Below, in pieces: positions 10,035 to 24,600 of a stretch of DNA of 64,000 nt. Position numbers and translations under genes: made by a program. The notes under the pieces were generated by a model, which saw only the letters and a list, made by a program, of their open reading frames with translations, searched no databases and was not told where the DNA came from. How positions within the stretch are numbered: position 1 is the stretch's first letter; each line of letters opens with the position of its first letter. Origin of the DNA: Hexactinellida sp. DTS-2022 (lineage: Eukaryota > Porifera > Hexactinellida); NCBI GenBank assembly GCA_028753945.1, contig JAPNXP010000001.1, positions 10,468,501-10,532,500 of the forward strand. Direction: 5' to 3'.

Positions 10035-12623
10035 ATGGGCAAGGAAATTGATCTTATTTCGGCGACTCAGAAGGGGAATATTTCTGTAATCAAGCGTCTA
10101 CTTGGGGCTACTAAGAAGGGGTACGTTCTGTGTTAGTTGTATTCTGATTAGAAAGAGGAGTTGAAGCGCACTTTTAGTTTTCTTAACGATTGATTAAATA
10201 GTTAGAAAGTTTGATTTCCTTTCTTGAATATTTGAAATTTTACTATTTTGTTCGAAACTGCACTGTTGGAATGTCCTCTCTTTCCGAATCTTTCTATTAG
10301 GCTCAGAGTAACGTTGTTTAGCCAATGCGTATTATTATGTAGTGTACTTTGTTTTGTAGTCACCTCATTGTGTATTCGATAGATGGGCTTTCTATTCAGT
10401 TTCTATTATCTGTTAGAATTCTGGTAATTCATCTATTCTTCGCTAGCTAGCTAGCAAGCATACTCTATGTATACAGCTGTGTCAGGGCCTTGTACTCCCC
10501 GTTGAATTATGCTATTCTTGTATAGCTATCTCCAAATACTGATTGGACTGCTTTTGGTATCTTCCCCAATCTATTGAATGTTTCATTATTTTACTCACGT
10601 TGTATAATCGCAGTCATTAGCTCACTAATTACGTTAAACCCTCAGTTGGCATTCTAGTCATTACCCCGTACAGTCATCACAACTCCCATTATATTCGTTG
10701 TAATGGGAGTTGACTGTAGTTAGGTTAATGAACTGGAATGTACGGGCTCTTTAATATCCTATTATATAATGTCTAATTGTCTGTTGGTTAGATCGGATAG
10801 CATTCCTTGCTTTATTCGTAGTCATAACTACCCGAATATAATGTGTCGGCTCACCACAATGAAGTCCTTAAAACTACCATCTGATATTGATTATCGTTAA
10901 GATCACATATTTAATTATTGTTTCCATCACATGATATCTTTAGACACTTAATCTATAGCAATTGAACTGTGTAGTATAAGAAGTTTAATTGTTTATATAC
11001 TAATACTGTTATAATGCAGTCATACGGTCATTTTGCTACACAGACTAGACTAATTGGCCAAGTTGCATTATTAATGAATTTGTTTATAACTTATTATTGA
11101 ATGCATGCGTCAATCAACTTTAATCCTTTAGTGTATTTCGGAATAAAGTGAGTCCAAATTTTCAAGACTCTCGCGGCTACACCCCTCTCCACCATGCTAT
11201 CATGTACGGACAGAAGTGAGTTATATTAACGCACATCGTTATGTTACGGGCTATAAATAGTATCATTATTCATTAAAAATTAAATTAAAATACTGTACAC
11301 TAGGTATGCTTTATTGATTTATTTAGTGGTGAGACTATTAGCTATATGGCAACGTGTACTGGTATTTGGTATGCTATATGGATTATGGAGTGGGTAGACT
11401 GTACACTAGATTATAACAAATTGGATTTTATACACTTATCTCATTCCTTTGTGTTAATTATGTTAACTAACTTTGTTAATTTTAAATGAATTCAAGAATG
11501 TGTCATTCAATGCACCTTCAATGAAACTGCGCTTACTAACAAATATAGCATGACAGTCCTTTGTACTTCTCACAATACTATGGCTCCCTGTTAATAGAGG
11601 CTGATAATGTATATCGCTTATCTCTGTTAAATCCCTAACAATTCCAATACTGTTTTGAGTGTACTACTGCTAATTAGCTAACAAATTATTCACTGTAACT
11701 TTGGTTCTGTATATTGTACAAATGTTTTAGCTATGGACATCTGGTCGTGCTTATGACCTGAATTACATGTTATGTTGTTCTATGGTTCTGCAAACAATAT
11801 ATTAGCAATGAATATTTTAATTATAAAGGGAATCTCTCCTGATGCTCCTCAGATACGGAGCTGATCCTAGGATTTCTGATAGATCAGGTCAGTGCAGGTA
11901 TTTAACGTATTGTCTATAACTAACGCAACAATGCACTGTAGGTAATTACCCAATGCACACAGCCTGTCAACAGGGAGACTACGATTCATTGCAACTCTTG
12001 ATTGAGCACAGCCCGATCAGACCGGAAATAGACCAACAGGTTAGCTGAATATCAAACGTATATCAGGGAATGTCAAAGTTGGTATTATTGAGAGGCCAAA
12101 TGACTTTGTATGGGCTTGGGGGACAAAATAATGTTCCTACTAACAAGTGTGTTTTATACTTGTTTCTGTGGTAATTATATCACAATTATGTTATTAATTA
12201 TACAAAAATATATTCCTGTAGAATGCGTGCGATGACACTTCACTTATAATCGCTTCTCAAGAGGGGATGTACGCTCTTGTGGAGTTCTTGCTAAGAGTGA
12301 GTGTTTGTTAGCTGTACTTTATCAGTTGAATTACAGCACTTTTATTAATAAATTATTATTGCATCTACCTAACCACATATAATATGTTTGAAGTATAAGC
12401 GAGTCTAATGAGACCAAATGCTTGGAGTTTCTGTTTAATTAACATCAATTACTGATTAGTGGGAGACTAACAAAGATAACAATTTCCTGACACTCACAGG
12501 TTAAACTGAATGTATTTATTTAACAGTGATTTATGAATGTAGGCAGGAGCTGATCCCCAAATCTCGAACAAGCTCGATCAGAACTGCCTCGAGCTGGCAT
12601 CATACTACGGACGAACTGACGTG
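10035..12623 (+). CDS. ANKS1: ANKS1-like exons 1-6: N-terminus and first ankyrin repeats
   Basis: Six exons encode residues 1-161. Landmarks are DSRGYTPLHHAIMYGQ, LLRYGADPRISD, YPMHTACQQGDYDSLQLLIE, DTSLIIASQEGMYALVEFLL and LDQNCLELASYYGRTDV. Each aligns in order with ankyrin repeats of ANKS1A. Donors are GTACGT, GTGAGT, GTCAGT, GTTAGC, GTGAGT and GTGAGT. Introns 1 (10121-11131) and 2 (11216-11828) contain nothing I can identify; introns 3-5 are under 250 bp. Confidence 0.88.
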
Positions 12624-15600
12624 GTGAGTCTTAACTTATTTCATAATTAACTTTGCTTATCTAATTCGCTAATTGGATGACATTAGCGAATTCTCTTATG
12701 CCAGGTATAGTGAAGATATATCCATGGTTTTACTAGTTTATATATTTAGATTTATACATTCAATTATTTAACAGACCTGGTATTTATTTGCCTTCTGTCA
12801 CCAACCAATTTACCTCTTGAGATAATCAGTTTCTCGAAACCTTGTTACTTTTAATAATTTGATTAAACTATGTTAAACCTATAACTTAATTAGTTTATAG
12901 GATAATATTACTGCAGGTATGTACCTCGAAGATGTCGCTAAGTGTCCTAAAGTGGCTATCGATCTTATTTCATAGGTTTACTTGTTTATTGCAATTAATC
13001 TATTAAATTTAACAACAACAGCGACAGTATAATAGACTACTATTAAACATGGATTCCGTGTTCTGCCTTCTTATTGTTGAAATATTATGAAAATGGAATT
13101 ATTGAACGTTTACAATTTGATCATTTGTTAATATCTATCTTTTATCCTATTAACTAATGCTATTCAGTTGACTTTCCGCTTATAAAGTTAAAGCATTTAT
13201 ATAACTAATTAAATACAACTCTTCGTCAAAGCCAGTTTACCTCATAAACACTGACAAATGTTGTGGCTTCTTATTTAACACTATTAGTAGTAAGTATTTA
13301 AATATATCCGTTGATGTCTCCTATTGATGTTATCAATGGATATCCATATTGCCAAACCGTGTATTATCATTGAACTTTTGCAACAGACTTGTCATGCTTA
13401 TTTCCACACATTAGATATATGTATACTCATATTATGTTAACTATTTTGTGTTAATAATAAGTAAATGGGTCAATTGATATAACACAATAATATAATATAA
13501 TATTACTCTGCAGTCCTAGTTTCACCACTATGGCTCCGATATAAATAAAATACAGACAGTAAACGTTGTATTTAACGACACTCGTTTGGGCAGGCTAAAA
13601 AGGTAACTATATCCGATCTGTCACTAAATCCGAAGTAGCTTCAAAACTGCTACGGAACTCCTCTGGTAAGATAATAAAAAGTCGTTATTAACGATTTGTC
13701 GCTAGAGCCGATGTCGTTAAATCCAATGTTGGCTATACAAATACAAATACAAATACAGTTACAGTCGAAACCGGTTTATTCTAACTCGGGTTATTCTAAC
13801 TTATCGGTTACTATTAGTAATGCAATATTTTGTAAGAAATTCCAACTATACTGTATTTTCCATCGGTTTTTTCTAACTATCGGTTTTTTCTTACTATTTT
13901 TATCTGTAAAGAAATGGTTAGAAAAAACGGTTTCAACTGTACAAAAAAAAAAAAAATAGAAATTAGCGAACTGTAATTTTCACTTCAAGAAGTATTATAC
14001 AACTTCTGTCATTGTCGTTGCAATTATGAAGGTTCTACTGTATGTGAAGTGAGTCGAAAAATTGCTTAACGACCGGGACAAGAGATCTATCTTTTAAAAG
14101 TTAACATTCTTTTGATCATTTCAGATACCTAAATATTTTAATTACTAACTCGAATAGTAGTGTATTTACTTTTATATGATGCGAATACAAATACAAATAC
14201 AATACTATAAAAAGTATACTTCCAAATAAAATACAAATGTATTTGACCCCAGCTGGAGTAGCTACCGTTTGTTAAGATTCTATAAAGAAGTCCTACTTAC
14301 AAACTCCATTCAGGATTTGATTAGTCTGCCTTCGGGACACAGGGCACATTGGATTGAATACAATTGTCATATGACAATCGTAATGGTTCCAAATGTCTTG
14401 TTGTAATCCCTAACTAATTGCTTGTGACTAGTCTTGAGTTCAACAAACAAATATAAAATATAATACGGCACATATTTATTTGCATATTCCAATGCAAGAA
14501 TCTAAAAACCCTCCCCACTCTTATAAGAAATGGTACAAGAAGATACTATCCTACTACTTGATAAATGAATTTATCATTATCAACAAACTGGCCTGGCCTT
14601 GTGTAGTATCTTCCCTCGCGGGACAGCTGTTCCCTTTCGTAAGCTTGCTATTCGCAGGCCATATCGGACCAGGGGTGTACCTGGATGGAACTGGGCTGGC
14701 ACTCTCCTTTGCTAATGTTACAGGAACATCTTTCATAATCGGCTTTAGCTCTGGAATGGACACTCTCTGCTCCCAAGCCTACGGTGGGAAGAATTACCGT
14801 CTCGTGGGTGTTTATTTCCAACGTGCCATCCTACTCAGCTTGCTGGTCTGTTTCCCTATTTGGGCATTGTGGCTGAATGCAGAGTCGATTCTGATCCTGT
14901 TGCACCAAGACGTGGCAGTAGCAGCCATTGCTGGTAAATACCTGAGGATCCTATGCGTTGCTAAGCCAGCTGTGATGATGTATTACCTGTCAAAGAAATT
15001 TCTACAAACTCAAAATGTTATGACCCCATGCATATTTCTCAATATTATTGGCGATGTGATAAATATCAGTTGTCATTACTTCTTCGTGGTTCATTTAAGA
15101 TTTGGTGTGGAAGGATCTGCTATTTCCCTCTCCTTAGCTTACTGGTCTCTTGCTATTATGTACGTGACGTACATCCGTTGTACCTCTCTCTACCGTACTT
15201 CTTGGCCAGGTTGGACTATGGATTCACTCAAAGGTTGGTTGCATTACTGTAAGTATGGAATTCCTGGACTGATTATGCTCTGTCTAGAGTGGTGGACGTT
15301 TGAAATTGGCTATTTGGTTGTAGGCGCCACTAGTGCTTATCCCAAGGTAGCTATAGGTATATACTCTATTATGTTCAATATTTCCGCCCAAATATTCATG
15401 GTGCCACTTGGTTTCACAATTGCTGCGACTATACGTGTCGGAAATCTATTAGGTGCCAACAATCCAGCTTTAGCCCGTAAATCTGCATACCTATGTCTCT
15501 CTATAATTTTTGTGATAGGAGTCCACTTCTCTGGTGGAGTATTAATCCTCAGGCCTCACTTGCCTCTCCTGTTCACCAATGACCCGTGTATTATCGCCGG

Positions 15601-18600
15601 GGCTTCCAAAACTCTATTTATCACTGCTGTTTATGTTAATTTCGATGGCTTCCGACTTATGCTAGGTGGCATTTTGAAAGGCTGTGGCCGTCAGAGTGTA
15701 GGCTCAATCACTAATTTTATAGTTTACCAATTTTTTGGTGCGCCGCTCGCCATCTGTTTGGCTGTTGTGTTGAAGTTGGATAGCGGGGGCTATTGGGCTG
15801 GAATGGCATTCGCTATTCTGGTCCAGGCAATTATTTTCTTTGTACTCGTGATGTGTACTAATTGGAAGAAAGAGTCAGAGAAAGCCCAGAAGAACGTTGG
15901 ACTATCTCAGCCAATAACTGAAAACAACTCACAATATACTGAACAGAGTTCTGAATCTACTTCTCTGCTAACTAATGGCATTAAGCCATGTATCGGGGTT
16001 GGAAAGAGAGTAGGAATCTCATTTGGAGACCTTGTTAAGGCGTCAATAGTTCTACTTTTCATTGCATGTTTTGCAATAGGTTTTGGTTTCTTTTTCAAGA
16101 ACCCTCACAATGGCACACTGCCATATTCTATTCTTCCCAACAACACTTATCTCAACACTACCCAGATGGCCTGTCCCTACAATCTAACATAAGCACTATT
16201 TAAATGCGATTTATACATACTTAATTAATAGCTTATACTAATACACTAGATTATATTCTGATATCTTCCTAATTACTAATATAGTAATATTGCATTAATT
16301 AATTGATATTTGTAATAATCTCTGATCCAATCTCAACCAGACCTGCCTACACGCAGCAAGAAGGGGATAATATTAAATTATATATTCCCCTAACTATAGT
16401 GCAACCTCGATTATCCGAACTTGTTGGAACCAGTCAAACATGTTTGGATAATCTACAGTTCGGATGATATAAGGCTTATCTAATTAATTTAGTAACATTG
16501 GGACCAGCCAGGTGTGTTCGGATATTCGAAAAGTTCGGTTAATCGAGGTGGCATTGTATCTATAAATGAGATAAGCTGTCACAGTACAATGCAAGAGTAT
16601 AGAACAAGTGTAGTTAAAAGGGTGTTCTATTAACCCCAAATCCTCAGTGCTTACGGACCTGCTTGATTATACACACTTTATTTTACATGAGTAATATGAG
16701 CTGTCGAATTATTAACCGCACTAACCGGGTTCTACTATGTATATTTTAAACATAAATATATTATTGATCTTTTAAATATGTAGTTAATTATGCGTACCGT
16801 ATAACCACATACTTTAATTCCCTTATCGTTTGAACGATGATTCCAAATAACCAATATTAATTAAATATGTAGTATTCTAAATACTATTTTCCTTAATAAC
16901 TCAGTTGCTAATCAGATGTATCTACGTACAAATTATTGCTACAAAATCTATATTTGTAGACATGTAGGATTGCTTATTATTTGTGTTGAATTTCAAGATT
17001 AACTAAATTTAACTTTGTATCATAGTAAGTTAGTTTATATTAATTACCAGACATTATTCTGCTGATATCTGTACTCAATTAACTTATTAAATAGAGATAC
17101 ATAGTCCACTTACAGTCTCTTAAGATCAGTTGTTTATTGAGTCGATATACCCGTCTCATAATTAGCTACCTGTCTCTCATTAAATGAAGATAAATAAAAG
17201 TAACTCTGTCTCTCTTTATTACACACGTTGGCCCCCGATGAGCTGGCCCCTCTTCTCAAACAGATGTCTAGATTCCTGACTTTAAGTTAGGATCTACTAA
17301 TTATAAATAATTAAAATTTAGAGCTTGCTAACAAGTATCATTCTGCTCTGTGCTCGATGGAAGAAGGAATTAAGATTAATTGTACCCGGAAAAGGAATTG
17401 GTATGAGAGTATTTCCTCCTTCTGGTTGATCCGTGAATTCATCGTCATCAACAAATTAGCATGGCCGAGTGTAATAGCTTCCTTCGGAACACAATTAATT
17501 CCAGTAATGAGTCTCATGTTTACTGGCCATATTGGAGTTGCCACTTATTTGGACGGAACAGCACTTGCTCTATCATTTGCTAATGTTACAGGAACCTCCA
17601 TTGTTGTAGGCTTTAGCTCTGGAATGGACACTCTCTGCTCCCAAGCCTACGGTGGGAAGAATTACCGTCTCGTGGGTGTTTATTTCCAACGTGCCATCCT
17701 ACTCAGCTTGCTGGTCTGTTTCCCTATTTGGGCATTGTGGTTGAATGCAGAGTCGATTCTGATCCTGTTGCACCAAGACGTGGCAGTAGCAGCCATTGCT
17801 GGTAAATACCTGAGGATCCTATGCGTTGCTAAGCCAGCTGTGATTATATTCATTCTTTCCACTAAGTTTCTTCAAACACAGAATGTTGTCATCCCTACCA
17901 TATTCCTAACCGGATTAGGCTGTGTAGTTAATTTCGGTTGTCATTACCTCTTCGTGGTTCATTTGGGATATGGTGTGGAAGGTTCTGCTATCTCAATTTC
18001 AATTGCTTACTGGTCTCTTGCTATTATGTACGTGACGTACATCCGTTGTTCCTCTCTCTACCGTACTTCTTGGCCAGGTTGGACTATGGATTCATTGCAA
18101 GGCTGGTTACACTACTGTAAGTATGGAATTCCTGGGATGATAATGATGTGTTTAGAATGGTGGACTTTTGAGATTGGTTATTTGGTGATTGGAGGTACGA
18201 GTGCCCATCCGAAAGTAGAGATTGGTATTTATTCCATCATGTTTAATGTGAGCAGTCAGCTGTTCTCGGTCCCTATTGGCTTCACTGTTGCGGCCACTGT
18301 TCGTATCGGCAATCTATTGGGCGCAGACAACCCGGCTCTGGCTCGCAAGGTATCCTATCTTTGCCTCTCTATCATCATAGTTATAGGAATTAACTTCTCT
18401 TTAGGAATATTCCTACTAAAATCTTACTTGCCGCTCTTGTTCACCAGAGACGAATGCATTATTGCTGGAGCTACGAGCACTCTCTTCATTACTGCAATTT
18501 ATGAGAATATCGATGGGTTTCAATTATTGGCAAGTGGAATTCTAAAGGGGTGTGGTCGTCAGGGAATCGCTTCTTTAATAAACGTATTAGCTTATCAGCT

Positions 18601-21600
18601 GATTGCAATTCCTCTTGCCATTACCCTGAGCATCGTGCTTAAAATGGGTACCATGGGTTACTGGATTGGGATCGCTTCAGCTATTGCTATACAGGGTATC
18701 TTGTTCTTTCTACTCGTTCTGTGTACGAATTGGAGGAAGGTGGCTGTTAAGGCACAAGATAACATCTACATAACTCGGCTCACTGGGTATAACAGTATCA
18801 ATCAGTCTATAAACGGCTCTATCGTGAACAGTCCTTCATCAATGGGAGATCCCGAAACCCGGCATCTCTTGACTTCAAATGTTAGAACAAACGAACAGAC
18901 TAAGATGCAGCAAATCTGCTGGTACCGAGACTTAGCCAAGCTGGCTATTATCGCGTCTTTTTTTGCTTTTTTCGCATTTGGTTTGGCTTTCTATTTCAAC
19001 AATTCTAACCCCACTGAACTGTTTGGGGTTGCTTTCTTCAATAATTCTTCCTTCAATGCCTCTGAGATATGTCCGTATTGAGCTGTATTATTATTTAGCT
19101 ATTCCTTAGTTTACTTGTTTGTATATATTAATTCTTTTGTAAAAGTTGTAACATTTGCCCCAAATAAAAATTAATTAATCTTTTAGATAATTAGAAAATA
19201 ATTTCATATTTTTAAAATTAAATAAGTAAATAATATAAAATATTAGTACTAAACTTGGTTTGTTACACCTGTTGTAAATTGACACGTTTTAGCAGAATAT
19301 CACGGTGGGATGGAATTATTGGTTTATTTGTAAGTATATGACCAACTTTGCAGAAGGATTTATACTAGACTTAAGAGCTGTACCAAGCCAAGTTAAGCCT
19401 CATTTGAGTAAATTATAGGATTTCATTCTAACAAAGCTGAAATCTTATACGTACTAACGTACTTCTTAGAACATTATACTTTCCAATAAATATATTTGCA
19501 AACCTCGTACTCTTAACTTTAATTCTTCTATTGGATGTTTTCGATTAAGTTTGGTTGGTTGTTCCATTCTATTATCTTGCTGAAAATGTAGTCAAACACC
19601 CTATAATTGCCCAAATGTTATATTGGGCTAGTTACCTGCAACTAAGACTAAAGTACTTTTAAACTTTACACTCCGTTGTTATACCCAGGGACAGTATTCC
19701 TTCTATTGCCTGCAGTTAGAGGCCCCAGACAGGAGCCTGCTTCCAGTTAATACATTGTAATTAATTCCACCCTCACGCAATCAATTTATTACTTATTGTA
19801 CTTGAACGCGCACCTGCTATAGGAATGCATTAATTAATCAGTCTAAATAGATAGTTTTCAGACTGGAGTCTACGTATTAAAGCTAGTGGCTAGCATATAT
19901 TTAATATGCTCATTATCAACTTCTGTATTAGAATGCAATTAATTTTGTTGCAAACGTTTCCACGAATCTATCTCTGATTATAGATTATAATTTCAGACAG
20001 TTAACAGTCTATTATTTAGAGAGATTTAATTTGCAATTAAGTTCTTGGATTATAATGCTCTGTTGTAACAACCGCATATTTGATATGGGGTACAGCTTGA
20101 CCAAAATGTACATAAATTGATGCAGGAAAGTAAAGGTGTTTGCATCAATAGTTTATTGACTAATACATTCGGATTTTTCGATCCATTATCGTAAGATAGG
20201 GGTTGCGATCCTTTTGAAGTTGTAATCGGATCGTAAATTCATCTTGAAACCAAGATCGGGAGCCAGAAGCGTAGCAGCAGATAACCAGATACAATAAAGA
20301 TGTAATAGTTTTTCAGAAAGAGGATCTAGGAAATTAAGATTAATCTTGCCGACAACTTCTATTAATATTAATAAATTAATAATAACAATTGCAAGATGCA
20401 TAATCCCAAGGTTCAAACACTCAAATACGGAGATTATTCGGTGATCAACCTGACTAACTAGTAACACGTTCAAATGACATGCTTTTACAAATTAAGCTGA
20501 GCGGACCAGAAAGCTGATCTAAGATATGAAGTACATTACTATTGGTGTCAGCTGCCACATTAATAGTTGATTCAGAAATTGAATCTTTTAAATACATCAC
20601 ATTATTTGGGTTAATAACTAAACACTACAAATCAGCACTTCTTATATTTATAAGCTCTCAAGTTAAATTAATCTTGCAATTGAATTTAATTTACAAATTA
20701 AAATCGTAATCTCATATTCACACCCTCTTCACCTGAGTGATATAATCCCAAATAGGTTGAAATAGCCAAATAATTATGAAAATTTCACTCCCTATTTGCT
20801 CACTATCTGTTGGAAAGCAATAATCCTTTCGTAAATATTTTGCATCGGGAAAATTACCCCCAGATTTTTCCAAAGCGAAATGTTTAGCAATTCCCCCTCT
20901 AAATATAAAATATTTATCACCTTATAATCTGATTGGAAATTCCGTTTTCATGCTATAGTAATGGAGATTACTTGAGTTATTTGAACTCTTTGTGTGGGCG
21001 AACACTATTTTAGTATTGAAACTAATCTGCATTCTTCTTCCATTTATGGATTCTTGCTTTACTGTGGTGGTTTCCATGTCTGGAGCGTATGTGATATTCT
21101 ACCCTCATGCTAGTACTGAATACAACGCTGATTCAATAGGCTCTCGAATCTCATATATAATAGCACAGTTTCTGAATTCATTCATACCTTATTTCGAACT
21201 TCCAACTTCACTCTACTACTTTCTACTACCTACACTATTCCTACTAGCATGTCTGGATCATGGAGCAACGGCCTTTGCGGGTGCTTTGGAGACTTCAAGC
21301 TCTGCATCATCACATACTTCTGCCCCTGCATTACCTTCATGAACACCGCCAGTAAGGTTCACGGAGACGACAGCAAGATAAAGTACTGCCTTGCTTACTT
21401 CATCCCACTCCTGAACATCTACTGCCTCTGCAACACCAGACGTGTCACTGTAGAGCAGAAGGGCATTGACGAGGGGGCAATTTTCTCCCTCCTGTTGGTC
21501 TGGTTCTGCGGGCTGTGCGCGTTGATACAGCAGGCCAGAGAAGTGGACCCCTCAGGCTCCAGCATGGCCAGAGAGTAGCCCCATTAGTGTAGAGCTTGCA

Positions 21601-24600
21601 ATGAACTGCATCTACTTTTATTCTGTATCGTTCTAGTATCTAGTATTTACAATATCTAACCATAATATTAGTTTGTGTGTGCTATTGAATATTCTATCGG
21701 TGAATTGTAAATTAAAATAACAAATATTCATTATTATTGAGAAACTGGGGATCTAATAAACAATAAATTGGGAGACTTGCCGTAATTGGCCATAAATGGT
21801 TTTACCTTTGTGTTCTTGAATGAAATGACACCGGTTCCAAGGAATACCGAGAATTCGATACGTGCCCAATTGACCAATGAGATCGATTTTTATGATCACT
21901 TTCGAAATTTCGTTATTTCCTATGATAGTGCGATATGTTACCGTCGCTGGTGCCACATAATTGAGGTAACTTATCCTTATTGGGATAGTGGCTATAAGAT
22001 AGAACACACTGACAATTGTACCCCCCGTTGAGCGGAATGACATGTCAAATCTGAGCACGACTAAATTCTTAGCTCCGTCTATGTTACTAAATAGTCTAAA
22101 CGGGAAAATGTTAAAACTCCTAATTGAATTTCTACTTTTGCCCGCTTAGGCTCAAACAAATCTAAATTGTTGCGATGCTCTGTCATCTCCGCCGCTACTT
22201 TTGCATCATATGCAATAATTTTGCGACCCTTGCTCAGCCTAGAGGTACATGGAAATACCCTTGAGACACTGGCTAATATACGTATTATGCATTATTGTTT
22301 GTCATGCATTGCTCATCTTCATGATATGTATTAGTAAATAGTTGGCAAACATGTATACACATGGGCACATTTATTCCATACTTCCTCTCCACTTGTAATT
22401 ACGAGTTGCATTTCCATAACTTTATCTCAGTCTAATAACGAGCTCAGTACAATGCACGGCCGGCGCACCTGTACAAATCAGATAATAATCTGGTGACACA
22501 GTGAACTCTTGAGCCATCCAGGAATGGTGTTTCTGAATGGATACCTTATCCCTGCCCAGATCCGCCCGTAGGATGGAATTACTAGAATGATACACTTTAA
22601 CATTTAAATTGTAATATTTAATTAATTGATGTTGCTAATTTTGGCCTTCCACAATGAAAGTATTCTATTTTTATTTGACGGATTTATTTCTAATAGAATA
22701 TGAACTCAGGGGAGGAGATTAAATTCTTTATGGTTCCTCCTTTCTCCTATCTTATTCTTATTTACAAATATATCGTAAGCAGTGGTTATTGGCCTGCCCA
22801 TCCACTATTCAAAATATTTTATAGCTTTGTAATAGAGTCACATTAGATTGGTGTCTTGTGAACTTTTAATCTTTCAATTAATTAACCTGATACCCATCAA
22901 GTAGAAGTTAAATTGCACAAGTTAGATTGATATTTCTCCGATTGTATCGTCTAGGTAAATCTGCTGTTGAGGAAGGTTCCTAGGATATTGGACACTCCCC
23001 ATTCCACTAAACACACTTGTCTACACTTCGCGGCTAGAAATGGACACAACAATATTCTCCAGCTGCTCTTAGACAAAGGAATTAACATAAACACAACTGT
23101 AAGAACCTGATTCTTGTGAATTCCAATTGCAAACATAAAACATTATACGTATTTATATTTGAGTTTACTTATACAGCGATCATCGGCGTTTGTATTAAAA
23201 AACCTGGCTTTCTACCGATTGTTTTTTTATGTTTATAAAACACCATCGGTAGAAACTAGCCAGGTTATTAAAAACAAACGCCAATGATCGGTGTTACCGA
23301 TGATCGCTGTATAAGTAAATTCTTTATATTATATTTGTTTATAGTGCAAGACGGGATCTTGTCTCCACGAGGCCGCCCTCCATGGGAAGATAGAGACTGT
23401 AGCCTACCTGCTAGATCGAGGCAATTATATTATTCTAATACGATAATCTTCGTCATAATTTATTTATTGATGAATCATTAATTAATTAAAATATATGAGG
23501 TATAAATCATAGTGCTGAAATTTCTATTAATTAGGTGTACTTTGTTTGATAAAATCTTATCTTTAATTACCTACTTAATCCATTGTTGGAAAACCACACA
23601 AATAGCTTGTGTGCATTTTCCTGATTTCAACTTTTTACTCGTCAAGCCATTGTTCTCCAGATAATTAGATACCGCTAATTAGTGTGTATCCAGGAAATTA
23701 TGACTATCTTTTTCTAGTCTGTCACTTTATAGGGTGCTGCAAACACATTATTTGATTACATTACATTAATTATAATGTCTATAACCCAATCAAGCGTTCT
23801 ATATTAATTAATTACACTACGTCACGAGTTGGCGCGTTACTGTATATCTCACGCAGATATCGATGTGTACCTGGTCAATGCTCTGGGGCAGACCGTGCTG
23901 GAGGCGATACAGAGCTTAGCTGCCTCTCTGTTCCGCAGTAGGGTGCAGCAACTCATATCAGGTTATTAACTATATTCATTGTAATATATGTGCTAATACA
24001 GGGTTCCGCAAACTAGGTTTATCAGGCCACTCATAAGGACAAATCCACCCTTCTCATTAAATATTATTGTCACTATACTTTTATCATTACTGTATTACCT
24101 TTCGACTAGAGTCTTTTATGCACTTTTTTTGCTTATAAATTATTATAGTTCTAGTATTTACAACAACATAATAGTTTTGTTATAAATTTCGAAAAAAATT
24201 CGATATTGTTTGCGGCCTGATGAAAATTTTGTTAAGATATATGGCCTGATATAAATGAAAGTTTGCGGAACCCTGTGCTAATATAACGCGAGTTCCTTTG
24301 AACTACTATTCATAGAAGCCTATGTACCGAGATTATTGTACTCTTAGATCACATCTGTCATAAATTAAAGCTTGGCTACAAAAGAAACTCGCACAGCTTC
24401 CACAATGGAATTCCTTCGAACAGTGGTGGATTTCAAATGAAAGATTTGGGTCAGTAGCTTATTATTAACTATTTTCATACGTATGTGTGGTTATTATAAC
24501 CCTTATCCATGACTCCTTTAGATGACAGAATTAACTTCCAGCGGAGCTCAAGTTTTAAAGTGAGTGAGTCCACAGATTGTCTAAGTGTGCTGTTAATCCT

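Noticed and set aside
14480-14491. Extended start of MATE-A at 14480.
   Set aside because: That codon is TTG; the first in-frame ATG is at 14492.
14480-19081. MATE genes as parts of the ANKS1-like transcript or as one fused gene.
   Set aside because: Each has its own ATG, stop and full SLC47 length, and ANKS1-like exon 6 joins exon 7 in phase without them.
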